Shown in pieces: positions 6,101 through 15,171 of a stretch of 49,250 bases of DNA. Origin of the DNA: Acidimicrobiia bacterium (GTDB taxonomy: Bacteria; Actinomycetota; Acidimicrobiia; Spongiisociales; Spongiisociaceae); NCBI GenBank assembly GCA_009841075.1, contig VXMP01000007.1, positions 1 through 49,250 of the forward strand, read 5' to 3'. The notes below the pieces were generated by a model that did not search any database, was not told the origin of the DNA, and saw only the letters and a program-made list of their open reading frames with translations. Both the position numbers and the translations under genes were made by a program. The stretch's first letter is position 1. Every line of letters begins with the position of its first letter.

Positions 6101-7714
6101 ATGCGACGGGCTTTAAAAATATTCCAGTTTAGATTAGTTATTTTAATCGTTGTTTTAGGTGGCGGGTTGTTTATTACTTCTCTGTTGGTGGGGACGGCCC
6201 GGGGCCAAAATGTCAATTTATGCGACCGTGAAGCGGGCGTAGGTTTTTCTGATGTCGGCGACCAGGACTACGGTGCCGAATATGTTCGTTGTATGAAGGC
6301 TTTGGGGCTGTCGCTCGGGCGTGGGGATGGCAGTTTCGGGGTCAACCAGAATCTCACCCGGGCTCAGATGGCTTCTTTTTTGGTGCGGCTTTGGAGGGAC
6401 ACGTTGGGTAGAGATTGTCCGGCAGGTGGCCATCCGTTCGACGATGTTTCAGTAGGAGGATCTCATTCGGCCAATATTGCCTGCCTCTACAACCTCGGAA
6501 TCACCAAGGGAACCACCTCCACCCGATACTCACCTTCCGACCCCCTGACCATCCGGCAGATCACCCTATTCCTGACCCGGCTCTATCAAGAGATCGGGGC
6601 GTCTTGTCCCGCCCGCAGCTCCGAACTCGAACGGGCGGTGTCCTGCCTGACCAACATCAACGTCATCTCCTCCCAGGATTATGGGACCGGAGGCGGAACC
6701 GTCACCCGATCTCAGATGGCCGTATATGTGGTCGGTTTGTGGCACAACATCTCGGGAAGGGGTGTTCCACCGCCTCCACCTTCCAAGCCAACGAGCACCA
6801 ATAACCCAGTAGGTGGTGCGATTGCCAATATTTTGCCACCCAGATCCAACACCACCTCAACAACTTCAACACCTTCCACCACGGTTGCGGATTCCGGCTC
6901 AAGCGTTTTGGCGGCATTGCAGGGTCTGACCGTGGAGCCGGAGCAACGATCCGGCTACAGCCGCTCCCTGTTCCGACATTGGAGGGATCTGGACCGCGAC
7001 GGCTGCGACACCCGCCGAGAGATTCTGAGACGTGACGCCCGCTCCCAAGAATTCGAGAACAGCTCCTGCGGGGATGACACCGGCATCTGGGTTTCCATAT
7101 ACGACGGCATCCAGGTCAGCACCGCCCGCTCGTTGGACATCGACCATCTGGTCCCTCTGGCCGAAGCCTGGGATTCCGGTGCCCACTCCTGGGACTCCAA
7201 CCGGCGAGAGCTGTTCGCCAACGACGAATCCGCTCTCCTGGCTGTTACCGCCCGATCCAACCGCAGCAAAAGCGCCTCGGACCCCGCCGAATGGATGCCT
7301 AGCAGCTCAGCCGCCCGCTGCCCCTATGCCTCGGCCTGGGTGGCCACCAAGGTTAAATGGAACCTGTCGGTAGACAACCGTGAATACAACTTTTTGGCCA
7401 ACCTGTTCAGGGGCGAATGCCAGGGAAGCGGCCTTTATCTGGGAACCCCGATTCTGGCCTTCCCCACTATTAGAACCCCCGGCCTGGAAATACCCACTTT
7501 GGAAGTCCCCGCCCTGACCGGAACCACGTCCACGACATCCACCACGGTCGCCCCCGGCAGGATCCCACCCAACCCGGGCGACAGCAAAAACTGCTCCGAC
7601 TTCAGCACCCATGCCGAAGCCCAGGCCTGGTTCGACACCTACTACCCCCACTACGGAGACGTAGCCCGCCTCGACGGAAACAACGACCTCAAGGCCTGCA
7701 CCAGCCTGCCGTAG
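6101..7714 (+). CDS. Secreted SLH-repeat protein with HNH (DUF1524-type) nuclease and excalibur-like tail
   Basis: A 537-residue exported protein. Residues 1-36 are a signal peptide (basic start, hydrophobic VILIVVLGGGLFITSLLVG, ending near ARGQ). About 40-215 holds three SLH-type repeats, each with an FSDV/FDDV-like start and TRAQMA or TRSQMA end. A Ser/Thr/Pro linker follows. About 270-455 is an HNH nuclease of the secreted actinobacterial kind: GYSRSLFRHW, DRDGCDTRREIL, then IDHLVPLAEAWDSG with the metal/catalytic His, NRSKS and PAEWMP. A second Thr-rich linker leads to an excalibur-like Ca-binding end (CSDF...LDGNNDLKAC). It likely degrades DNA at the cell surface for nutrition or competition. 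Confidence 0.88.
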   Translation: MRRALKIFQFRLVILIVVLGGGLFITSLLVGTARGQNVNLCDREAGVGFSDVGDQDYGAEYVRCMKALGLSLGRGDGSFGVNQNLTRAQMASFLVRLWRDTLGRDCPAGGHPFDDVSVGGSHSANIACLYNLGITKGTTSTRYSPSDPLTIRQITLFLTRLYQEIGASCPARSSELERAVSCLTNINVISSQDYGTGGGTVTRSQMAVYVVGLWHNISGRGVPPPPPSKPTSTNNPVGGAIANILPPRSNTTSTTSTPSTTVADSGSSVLAALQGLTVEPEQRSGYSRSLFRHWRDLDRDGCDTRREILRRDARSQEFENSSCGDDTGIWVSIYDGIQVSTARSLDIDHLVPLAEAWDSGAHSWDSNRRELFANDESALLAVTARSNRSKSASDPAEWMPSSSAARCPYASAWVATKVKWNLSVDNREYNFLANLFRGECQGSGLYLGTPILAFPTIRTPGLEIPTLEVPALTGTTSTTSTTVAPGRIPPNPGDSKNCSDFSTHAEAQAWFDTYYPHYGDVARLDGNNDLKACTSLP

Positions 7715-7775
7715 GGGTTAAAGGGGTAGCCACCGACCCACCTGCACCTGCCGAATGGTCGGATTTAAACCGGAG

Positions 7776-8888
7776 CTATCCCTCCAGGGCTTCGACTACC
7801 GCATCCAGGAAACGGCGACCCAGCGCCCCATCTATCAGCCGGTGATCGTAGGACAGGCTGAGCGGGAACTGCCGGACGATCTCAATCCGATCTTCCTCGA
7901 CAACCGGAGCGGGTTCGGCCCTACCCACCGAAAGGATGGCCGAGGTTCCGTAGGGGATGATCGGAGTGCCCAGTCCGCCGCCGACTGCGCCGATATTCGA
8001 AACGGTGAAGGTTTGCCCCTGAACCTCGTCCGGGCTTAGCGACCCGGCTTTGGCTCCGGACACCAGCCTCCTTACCTCATCGGCGAGCTCCTCCACTGTG
8101 AAGGTGTCGGCATCGCGCACCACCGCCACCATCAGGCCCTCCGGTGCTTCCACGGCAAACCCGAAATGGAAGAAGCGCCGTTCCAGGATGTGGTCACCGT
8201 CCACCACCGAGTTGAAGGCCGGAAATCGAGCCAGCACGGGAGTGAGACGGGCGATCAGCAGGGCCTCGATCGGGGGCTTACCCAGTCGGGAGCGTTGGGC
8301 CATCAAGCCATCCGACCGGGCTCGTCCGAAGGTGGTGACATGCGGGATTTCACGCCAGGAACGGGCCAGGTTTTCGGCGATTTTTCGGCGGATGCGGGTC
8401 ATCGGGGTGCGGATAGTGGCCCCACCTGAAGCCTCGTTTCGCACGTCCGATTCGGTTATCCGTCCCCTCGGTCCGGTACCAAACAGGGTCGACAGGTCCA
8501 CCCCCAGTTCGGTTGCCAATCGGCGGACCATCGGCAGAACCGGAGCAGGAAGCCCTTCATCGGCCTCCGGTAGTGAACCCACCACCAGGGCATCCTGAGA
8601 CTGAGTAGTTTCCTCGGCGGGATCGTCCGGCGTTTCCTCCCAGGATTCCCCTGGCTCCCCGATAACAGCCAGAACCTCGTCCACGGCTACCGTGTCGCCC
8701 TCCTCTCCACCCCGATGCAGCAACACTCCGGCATAGGGTGAGGGGATGTCGACGGTGGTCTTGTCGGTCTCCACCTCCACCAACGATTGGTCGAGAGCAA
8801 CCGCCTCCCCCACCTCCACATACCAGGTCAGGACGGTCGCCTCGACCAAGCCCTCGCCGACGTCGGGGAGTAGGAACCGATGGGCCAT
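7776..8888 (-). CDS. 2-oxoacid dehydrogenase E2 (dihydrolipoamide acyltransferase)
   Basis: The product has 370 residues counted from ATG 8888, which has GGAGG seven bases upstream. The lipoyl domain occupies about 1-75 with the modified Lys in VETDKTTV (residue 43). A peripheral-subunit-binding domain follows near 115-150 (VRRLATELGVDLSTLFGTGPRGRITESDV). The catalytic acyltransferase domain ends in SYDHRLIDGALG, the conserved HRxxDG site. It transfers acyl groups from E1 to CoA. It is the last gene of the E1-alpha/E1-beta/E2 operon. Substrate (pyruvate or branched-chain 2-oxoacid) cannot be told from sequence by eye. No E3 gene is adjacent. Confidence 0.93.
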   Translation of the reverse strand: MAHRFLLPDVGEGLVEATVLTWYVEVGEAVALDQSLVEVETDKTTVDIPSPYAGVLLHRGGEEGDTVAVDEVLAVIGEPGESWEETPDDPAEETTQSQDALVVGSLPEADEGLPAPVLPMVRRLATELGVDLSTLFGTGPRGRITESDVRNEASGGATIRTPMTRIRRKIAENLARSWREIPHVTTFGRARSDGLMAQRSRLGKPPIEALLIARLTPVLARFPAFNSVVDGDHILERRFFHFGFAVEAPEGLMVAVVRDADTFTVEELADEVRRLVSGAKAGSLSPDEVQGQTFTVSNIGAVGGGLGTPIIPYGTSAILSVGRAEPAPVVEEDRIEIVRQFPLSLSYDHRLIDGALGRRFLDAVVEALEG

Positions 8889-8890
8889 TT

Positions 8891-9865
8891 TCAATCCTCC
8901 AGCACGGTATAGGCCGCCGACAGGATCCGCTCCACCGAGGGCAGGTAATGATGCTCGGCCTGGCGCAGCGGAACCACCACGTCCCAGCCGGTGACCCTCA
9001 GAACCGGGGCTCGCAGGTAGAAGAGGGCCTGCTCCTGAATCCGGGCGGCGACCTCCCCGCCAAACCCTCCGGTCGAGGGGGCCTCGTGGATGACCACTAC
9101 CCGCCCGGTTTTTCGGGCCGAAGCCACCAAACAGTCCGCGTCGATAGGAACCAGGCTTTGCAGATCGATCACCTCCACCGAAACCCCTTCTGCTTCCAAC
9201 CGGTCCGCCGCCGCCGTGGTTTCACGCATCATCGCCCCATACGATATGAGCGAGAGGTCGGAACCCTTTCTCTCCAGGCGGGCCGATCCGATCGGGGTGG
9301 GGTCTCCGTCCTCCGGCAAAGCACCCCGAGCCGCCCGATACAGTCGGATCGGTTCCAGGAAGATCACCGGATCGGGATCCTCCAGCGCCGCCGATAGAAG
9401 ACCGTAGGCGTTGTCGGGGGTCGAACAAACCACCACCTTAAGGCCGGGGATGTGGGCATATATCGCTTCGGTGGATTCGCTGTGGTGCTCGGAGGCCCCG
9501 ATCCCCGCCCCGTAGGGAATCCGGATCACCATCGGAGCGGTAAAACGGTGTCGGGAGCGATGGCGTATCCGGGCCACATGGCTGATGATCTGGTCGTAGG
9601 CCGGATAGGAAAAGCCCATGAACTGCATTTCTACGATGGGCAGCAGACCGGCGATGGCCATACCGAAGGCGGCCCCGACGATCCCTGATTCGGCGACCGG
9701 CGTGTCGATCACCCGCTCTGCCCCGTATTTCTCCATAAGGCCGTCGGTGACTCGGAACACTCCTCCGGTTTGGCCGATATCTTCGCCCAGCAGGACCACC
9801 CGAGGATCTTCCAGCGCCCTATCCAGGGCCGAGTTGATGGCCTGGGCCAGGTTCACCTCGGTCAC
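8891..9865 (-). CDS. 2-oxoacid dehydrogenase E1 component, beta subunit
   Basis: A 324-residue transketolase-like subunit. Conserved segments include LGEDIGQTGGVFRVTDGL, RVIDTPVAESGIVGAAFGMA, QFMGFSYPAYDQI, GAGIGASEHHSESTEA and VVIHEAPSTGGFGGEVAARI, typical of PdhB/BkdB-type proteins. With the alpha subunit it forms the thiamin-diphosphate site that decarboxylates the 2-oxoacid. It overlaps the E1-alpha gene by four bases, and the E2 gene begins a few bases after its stop, so all three should be made together at fixed ratios. Confidence 0.94.
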   Translation of the reverse strand: MTEVNLAQAINSALDRALEDPRVVLLGEDIGQTGGVFRVTDGLMEKYGAERVIDTPVAESGIVGAAFGMAIAGLLPIVEMQFMGFSYPAYDQIISHVARIRHRSRHRFTAPMVIRIPYGAGIGASEHHSESTEAIYAHIPGLKVVVCSTPDNAYGLLSAALEDPDPVIFLEPIRLYRAARGALPEDGDPTPIGSARLERKGSDLSLISYGAMMRETTAAADRLEAEGVSVEVIDLQSLVPIDADCLVASARKTGRVVVIHEAPSTGGFGGEVAARIQEQALFYLRAPVLRVTGWDVVVPLRQAEHHYLPSVERILSAAYTVLED

Positions 9866-10926
9866 GGTCGTTCTACCTGAGCCCGGCGGCGCTGGTCAAG
9901 CAGTGCTCCGGTGGGGGTGGCATACATGGCATCGAAAATCTCGGTAGCCGTGAAGGGCGGAATGGCCTCGGCCTCCTGCACCGCCGCTTCGATTCGTTCG
10001 GTGGCCTTACGTTCCGCCTCGGCCTGACGTGCTTCGTCCCAGGCACCTTGGTCTACCAGCCAGAGACGAACCCGCTCCAGAGGATCGCGTTTCTGCCATT
10101 CCTCGACCTCTTGGTTGTCTCGATAGCGGCGGGGGTCATCGGTGGTGGTATGGGCGTTCATGCGGTAGGTGATCGCCTCGATCAAGGTGGGGCCTTGGCC
10201 GCTCCGGGCACGACCGACCGCCTCGGATACCGCGGCTTCGACCGCCAGGACATCGTTCCCGTCCACCATCACCCCGCCGAAACCGTAGGCCTCGGCCTTC
10301 TGGGCGATGGTTGGGGAGGCGGTCTGGCGGGATCGGGGCATCGAGATTGCCCAGCCGTTGTTTTGGCAGAAGAAGATGGTGGGGGTGCGATAGACGCCCG
10401 CGAAGTTCATGGCCTCGTGGAAATCCCCTTCCGAGGTGGCACCGTCGCCGAACATGGTCAAGGCCACCGCATCGCCGCCTTGGAGTATCTCCGCCCAGGC
10501 GATCCCCACCGCATGGATCATATGTCCGCCGACCGTTATCGAAGGGGGTAGTGCGTTGACTCCTTCCGGCGGGCAGCCTCCCCGCTCGTCACCTATGCGG
10601 GTTAACAACAGATTCTTCCACGGATATCCGAAAAATCGCATGGCCGCTGCGTCTCGATAGCTGGCCACCAGCCAGTCACGGCGGGAAAGTGGCGCCACTG
10701 CCCCGATCTGGCAGGCCTCCTGTCCGGCGTAGGACGCGTAGGTCGCCAACCGTCCCTGGCGCTGCAGTGCCGACGCCTTACGGTCATATAGGCGGGACTC
10801 GATCATGGCCTCGTAGCGCCTGATCACGGTACTGACCTGGGGTTGGGTTCCGTTGACGGTTCGTCCGTCAGGAGACAAGATCTGTAATAGGCCGGACATT
10901 ATCTGACAGGCTAACTGTTGCAACAT
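9862..10926 (-). CDS. 2-oxoacid dehydrogenase E1 component, alpha subunit
   Basis: The product has 354 residues. The thiamin-diphosphate motif is complete (GDGATSEGDFHEAMNFAG ... QNNGWAIS), and the YRDAAAMRFFG and RMNAHTTTDDPRRYR segments are those of PdhA/BkdA alpha chains. The latter holds the phosphorylation-loop region seen in relatives. The first 30 residues (MLQQLACQIMSGLLQ) are unusual, and a later start is possible. It is the first gene of the operon, divergent from the HesB-like gene 82 bases away. The short spacer must hold both promoters. Confidence 0.93.
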   Translation of the reverse strand: MLQQLACQIMSGLLQILSPDGRTVNGTQPQVSTVIRRYEAMIESRLYDRKASALQRQGRLATYASYAGQEACQIGAVAPLSRRDWLVASYRDAAAMRFFGYPWKNLLLTRIGDERGGCPPEGVNALPPSITVGGHMIHAVGIAWAEILQGGDAVALTMFGDGATSEGDFHEAMNFAGVYRTPTIFFCQNNGWAISMPRSRQTASPTIAQKAEAYGFGGVMVDGNDVLAVEAAVSEAVGRARSGQGPTLIEAITYRMNAHTTTDDPRRYRDNQEVEEWQKRDPLERVRLWLVDQGAWDEARQAEAERKATERIEAAVQEAEAIPPFTATEIFDAMYATPTGALLDQRRRAQVERP

Positions 10927-11008
10927 GATTCGGGGTTTAACCGACGGACGCTACTTGATAACCGACACCCTCTAGACTTCGTGTTTCTGACGAAGGGATT
11001 CAAAGACT

Positions 11009-11335
11009 ATGAGCGACACTGCTTTGGTGGAGATGACCCCGACCGCCGCCGAGAAGGTTCTTGAGCTCAGCGCCGGTGAAGCCCACCGTGAATATCTGCA
11101 CGTCTATCCGACCGGACAGGGCTGTTGCCGCACCATGTATGGGTTGGTGTTCATGGAAGAAGCCACCGACGAGTTCAAGGTGTTTGAGACCCACGGCGTG
11201 AAGATCGCCGTTAAAGAAGCCTTTCACGAAATCGTCTCGGGGGTAGAGATAGACTATGTGGAAACCCCTCAGGGGGAAGGCTTCACCGTCGTGAACTCCC
11301 GTCCGTCCGAGGGCGGCGGCTGTGGGTGCGGCTGA
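11009..11335 (+). CDS. HesB/IscA-like protein
   Basis: A 108-residue protein with the HesB-like fold pattern: MTPTAAEKVLEL helix, LHVYPTGQGCCRTMYGLVF strand-loop, VAVKEAFHEIVSGVEIDYVE and a Gly/Cys-rich end (GGGCGCG). Classical A-type Fe-S carriers place one Cys mid-protein and a C-G-C near the end. Here a CC pair and CGCG are present, so metal or cluster binding is plausible. Some HesB-like relatives elsewhere are selenoproteins; this copy has Cys throughout and no internal UGA. AAGGGA lies ten bases before the ATG. Confidence 0.8.
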   Translation: MSDTALVEMTPTAAEKVLELSAGEAHREYLHVYPTGQGCCRTMYGLVFMEEATDEFKVFETHGVKIAVKEAFHEIVSGVEIDYVETPQGEGFTVVNSRPSEGGGCGCG

Positions 11336-11351
11336 AACCTGAGGAGTCTTC

Positions 11352-12614
11352 CTAGGGCCGGCCGAATCGGAAACGGGTGGGGCGGAATGGGTAGATATCT
11401 ACGGTCGGTTCTTCCGAATCAACCAGCCGGGCAACAATTTCTCCGGTAATGGCGGCCTGGGTAAGCCCGACATGGTCGTGTCCGTAGGCCAGGAACACAT
11501 TGTTATAACCGGGTGCCCGACCGATCACCGGCAGGGAATCAGGATGGGAGGGACGAAAGCTCATCCAGCGTTCGGCACCGGACGGGTTCAGCTCGGGAAA
11601 CACCTGTCGGGAGGCTTCGATCAGCCGATCGGCACGGCGGAAATTCGGGGGAGCTTCCAGACCGGCCAGCTCGTCCGTGCCCGCCAGCCGCAGCCCTTGG
11701 GGCAGCGGGGTCAGGGCGAAGTGGAAATCCTTGGAGAGGATCGGGAAGGGTAGTTCCACCCCCGGGTCGGGAAGGTCTACACCGTAGCCCCGTTCAGTGT
11801 CCAGAGGGGTGGTGAACCCGAGCATGGCGGTCAGCGACTTTGACCAGGCACCGGCGGCTATGACCAACCCGTCTGCAGGTATGGCCCCATCTTGGGTTCT
11901 GACCTCACTCACTCCGTCCGAACCGACTTCAAACCCGACCACCTCCGAGCGAATCGTCTCCCCTCCTGCCTCCGAAAAGAGTTGGTGAAGCCGAGTGCAC
12001 AGCCGGCGGGGATCGCCCCATACCGCATTAGGAAACCAGACCCCGTGCGAGAAGCGACCCGACAAGGTGGGGGCGAGTTCGGCCACGCCCGCCTGGTCTA
12101 ATACCCGCATCGGCACCTGACGCCTGCGGGTGGTTTCGATCGAGAAGGCATCCTTCCGGTAGGTGGCCTCCGTTAGATAGCCGAGCAGATAGCCGCCCTC
12201 GGCAAACGCTCCTTCGGTACCTCCCACCGGCACCAGCTCCTCCCAGGCCCGCACCGACTGCTCGATCAAGGAGGTGATCGCAATCGAGGCCTCCTCCACC
12301 CGGGAAGGCCGACCGGCAGCCAGGAAGCGGAGCAGCCAGGACAGCATCCTGGGCAGGTATCTCCAACGGACGGCCAGCGGCGAAAGCGGATCCAGCAGCA
12401 TCTTGGGAAGGGAACGGATCACACCGGGCAGGGCGGTGGGCAGGCAATGGCCGGTGGCGATAATCCCGGCGTTGTGTCCCGAGGCACCATCACCGGGCGG
12501 GCCTCGGTCGATAACGGTCGCCTTATAACCGCGCCGGAGCAGGAACAAGGCCGAACACAGGCCCACCGCTCCCCCGCCGACTACCACTATACGGTCTCTG
12601 CTGTGGGTGGGCAT
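11352..12614 (-). CDS. FAD-dependent D-amino-acid/glycine oxidase-family oxidoreductase (DadA-like)
   Basis: A 420-residue DAO-family enzyme. The N-terminal dinucleotide-binding motif is VVVGGGAVGLCSALFLLRRGY, with the acidic residue of the second strand in VIDRG. Further FAD-fold landmarks are GASGHNAGII, VIAAGAWS and a C-terminal GRAPGYNNVFLAYGHDHVGLTQA that closes the flavin site. The family oxidises amino acids such as D-amino acids, glycine or sarcosine. ATG 12614 with AAGG eight bases upstream is preferred over an ATG 48 bases further up. It lies downstream of dapD on the same strand, about 100 bases apart. Confidence 0.9.
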   Translation of the reverse strand: MPTHSRDRIVVVGGGAVGLCSALFLLRRGYKATVIDRGPPGDGASGHNAGIIATGHCLPTALPGVIRSLPKMLLDPLSPLAVRWRYLPRMLSWLLRFLAAGRPSRVEEASIAITSLIEQSVRAWEELVPVGGTEGAFAEGGYLLGYLTEATYRKDAFSIETTRRRQVPMRVLDQAGVAELAPTLSGRFSHGVWFPNAVWGDPRRLCTRLHQLFSEAGGETIRSEVVGFEVGSDGVSEVRTQDGAIPADGLVIAAGAWSKSLTAMLGFTTPLDTERGYGVDLPDPGVELPFPILSKDFHFALTPLPQGLRLAGTDELAGLEAPPNFRRADRLIEASRQVFPELNPSGAERWMSFRPSHPDSLPVIGRAPGYNNVFLAYGHDHVGLTQAAITGEIVARLVDSEEPTVDIYPFRPTRFRFGRP

Positions 12615-12713
12615 GGGCTTTACCTTGACCTGGAGGGAGGTGAACAACCACCGGTACCCCACCCTCCGTAATCATTGGGGGTCGAAGGTTGGTGGTGGGT
12701 CACCTCAGGTTCG

Positions 12714-13538
12714 TTAAAGGGCGAAACCGAAGTCGCGGGCGGCGTCCATCAAGGCCAGTTTGTCGTCGTGGGTACCGGTTCGGCTGCCGATAATCAGGGC
12801 GCAGTTAACCCCGAACGTGCCACCGGCAAATTGTCGGCTGCGGGTTCCCGGGATGACAATCGAGCCGGCCGGAACCTCCCCTTTGTAGGTGACGGCCGGA
12901 TCTTGGGTGACGTCGATTATGTGGGTAGAGGCGGTGATCGAGTTTTGGGCGGCCAGAACCGCACCCTCCCGAACGATCACCCCTTCCACCACGATGCAGC
13001 GGGAGCCGATGAAGGCGTCGTCTTCGATGATGACCGGCCGGGCACCCGGAGGTTCCAGCACCCCCCCGATTCCCACCCCACCGGCCAGGTGCACCCGCCT
13101 GCCTATCTGGGCACCGCTACCTACCGTTGCCCAGGTGTCCACCATGGTGCCGGTCGCCACATAGGCACCGATGTTGACGAAGCTGGGCATCATCACCACC
13201 CCCGGTTCCAGATGGCTGCCATAGCGGGCGATCCCGCCCGGCACCACCCGGTTACCTCGGCCTTGATAGTCGCTCTTGAGGGGGAGACGGTCGTAATACT
13301 CGAAGGGGCCGGCGTGGAGGGTTTCCATCTCGGTCACCCGAAAGTACAGTTTGATGGCCTGCTGGATCCATCCGTTGACTATCCAATCGTCCCCTTCCTT
13401 CTCCGCCATCCGGACCCGACCCTTATCCAACAGCTCGACGGTTTGTTCGACCGCGGCTATCTCATGGGTAGCCAAGGAACCAGGATGTCCGGCCGCCTGG
13501 GCGATGACCTGGCTGAGCTCGTGGATCGGGTCGGTCAT
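12714..13538 (-). CDS. dapD: 2,3,4,5-tetrahydropyridine-2,6-dicarboxylate N-succinyltransferase
   Basis: The product has 274 residues, the length of the E. coli-type enzyme. The left-handed beta-helix hexapeptide repeats are clear (MMPSFVNIGAYVATGTMVDTW; GSGAQIGRRVHLAGGVGIGG; VIIEDDAFIGSRCIVVEGVIV), and the N-terminal helical domain has NGWIQQAIKLYFR. It transfers succinyl from succinyl-CoA to tetrahydrodipicolinate in lysine and diaminopimelate synthesis. No other dap gene is adjacent. It starts 24 bases after the DUF4349 gene on the same strand. Confidence 0.93.
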   Translation of the reverse strand: MTDPIHELSQVIAQAAGHPGSLATHEIAAVEQTVELLDKGRVRMAEKEGDDWIVNGWIQQAIKLYFRVTEMETLHAGPFEYYDRLPLKSDYQGRGNRVVPGGIARYGSHLEPGVVMMPSFVNIGAYVATGTMVDTWATVGSGAQIGRRVHLAGGVGIGGVLEPPGARPVIIEDDAFIGSRCIVVEGVIVREGAVLAAQNSITASTHIIDVTQDPAVTYKGEVPAGSIVIPGTRSRQFAGGTFGVNCALIIGSRTGTHDDKLALMDAARDFGFAL

Positions 13539-13562
13539 CTTCGTCCTCCTCCAGGATCAGGA

Positions 13563-15020
13563 CTAGTCCTGATCATCGGGCTGACCATCTCCGATCGAAA
13601 CGGGTTCATGGTGTTCAGAAGCAGAGCCATCACGGGATGATCGTGCCGCCTTCCATCGTCTGAATCCCCAATACAGAGCCCCTATCACCAGGAACACCGG
13701 CAGGAAGGCGATCAACCAGCCCGCCAGATACAGGAAAAAGCTCAGGAAGGTGATCAGGGCATTGAACCCGACCTCAAGGGCGGTGCCGAAGCCCGGGGCC
13801 CGGGCGGACTCTTCTTCTATATCCACCCCGACCGCCGCATATCCGGTCACCTCGTCCAGCGAACCACCTCCCTCGGTTAGGGGGGTGCCGGTAACCGAGA
13901 AGTCCACTTCTGAGTAGCCGGTTATAACCCGTCCGGCCATCCGTCGGTCGCTGACGGACTCCACTCGGACTGCGCTGACCAGACCGCCCGGTTCAATGCG
14001 GTTGAGGGTTCCGTTGAGGAGTTGGAACCGAAGCGGGTCACCGCTCTCGGCCGTACGAATACGAAGGCTATCGGAGGAAATGGCCAGGTCCACAATGGGC
14101 AGTTCGCCGGTGTTTTCCACCTGTATACAGAAAAACACCTCCGAGTTGTCCTCCAGTTCCAGGAATTGTTCCCCCAGGCAGGGGTCTTCGTCGGAGTCGG
14201 CCACCCAGGCCTGCACGTTCAGGCCGGTTGGCTCCTGAAGTTGTTGGATGGTCATTTCGATGGTCGACAGGCTGACCTGGTCGGACAGCGAGCGCAAGCT
14301 CCCTCGCAGGACTTCCAGGTCGGTCTCCCTTTGGTAGAGGGCGCTCTCGAGTTCGCTGATATCTTCGATGAAGGTGGCGGTGCTTATCAGCTCACGGAGC
14401 CGCAGTACGCTGGCCTCGGCGGTGGAGATACGGCTGTTCAGATCGACGATCCGTTCGGTTACGTCATCTGCCGAGACCCATCGATCGATCGGGGAACCCA
14501 CCTGACCCAACCGGTCCATGGCCGCCACGAAGTCTTCGGGCAACACCTTGAAAGTGAGAAAAGACGAGGAAAAGGGCTGGTTTTGGATCTGCTGGCCGAA
14601 GATAATCCCCCCCAACCCCTGGACAATGCCTACGGCTTCACGGGTGGCCGCCTCCACATCGGGAGACTCCACCGTTATCGAACCCCGATAGATGATGTCG
14701 CGGTCGATATTGGCCAGCCCGACGCCTTGGGTAATGTCCGAAGATTGTTCGTCTTCCGGAGATAGGAAATCGTCGGTGCCGGCTTGGGCCATGTCAGCGG
14801 CCATAGCCTCGGTACTCACAGCAAACTCTGCGTCTGCAGATTCCTCCCGCTCAGAAGCCGCGAAAGTCGTGGCGACGAAGGTGCCCTCCGAATCATCATC
14901 GGTTCCGCCACAAGCAGCCACCAGGAAAAATGCGGCTACTAGGGCGAAGAAAGAGGCCTGCATGGACGTCCGGACTGCTTGCCTCGTTTCGATAGGTGTG
15001 GGTAGCGCTGAGCCGGACAT
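13563..15020 (-). CDS. DUF4349 lipoprotein with C-terminal membrane anchor
   Basis: The product has 485 residues from ATG 15020, six bases after GGAGGAGGG. Near residue 40 a lipoprotein signal is seen (FFALVAAFFLVAACGG), with Cys as the lipid site. The DUF4349 core runs from about residue 110: IIYRGSITVESPDVEAATREA, GGIIFGQQ, FLTFKVLPEDF, and a coiled-coil stretch (LNSRISTAEASVLRLRELIS ... ESALYQRETDLEVLRGSL). A 23-residue membrane helix (FLPVFLVIGALYWGF) with a basic cytosolic tail lies near the end. It is an envelope protein of unknown job, transcribed away from the alcohol dehydrogenase. Confidence 0.85.
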   Translation of the reverse strand: MSGSALPTPIETRQAVRTSMQASFFALVAAFFLVAACGGTDDDSEGTFVATTFAASEREESADAEFAVSTEAMAADMAQAGTDDFLSPEDEQSSDITQGVGLANIDRDIIYRGSITVESPDVEAATREAVGIVQGLGGIIFGQQIQNQPFSSSFLTFKVLPEDFVAAMDRLGQVGSPIDRWVSADDVTERIVDLNSRISTAEASVLRLRELISTATFIEDISELESALYQRETDLEVLRGSLRSLSDQVSLSTIEMTIQQLQEPTGLNVQAWVADSDEDPCLGEQFLELEDNSEVFFCIQVENTGELPIVDLAISSDSLRIRTAESGDPLRFQLLNGTLNRIEPGGLVSAVRVESVSDRRMAGRVITGYSEVDFSVTGTPLTEGGGSLDEVTGYAAVGVDIEEESARAPGFGTALEVGFNALITFLSFFLYLAGWLIAFLPVFLVIGALYWGFRRWKAARSSRDGSASEHHEPVSIGDGQPDDQD

Positions 15021-15171
15021 AATCAACCCTCCTCCGAACAGTCACCTACACAAGCGTACCGGAAGAGCCAACCCTAGACGGCCCAAAGCAAGGTGCCCTC
15101 TAATATCCTGGATAGTTCCGCAAGTAGTCGGATTACCAGGTGAAGGCGGTTCCCTTGAGAAAACCTGAACA

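Noticed and set aside
11009-11335. HesB-like gene as a third selenoprotein
   Set aside because: HesB-like selenoproteins exist, but this gene has Cys codons and no in-frame UGA before its proper end.
12675-13640. A 321-aa plus-strand gene opposite dapD
   Set aside because: The His/Gly/Asp-rich translation mirrors dapD, which has clear hexapeptide repeats.
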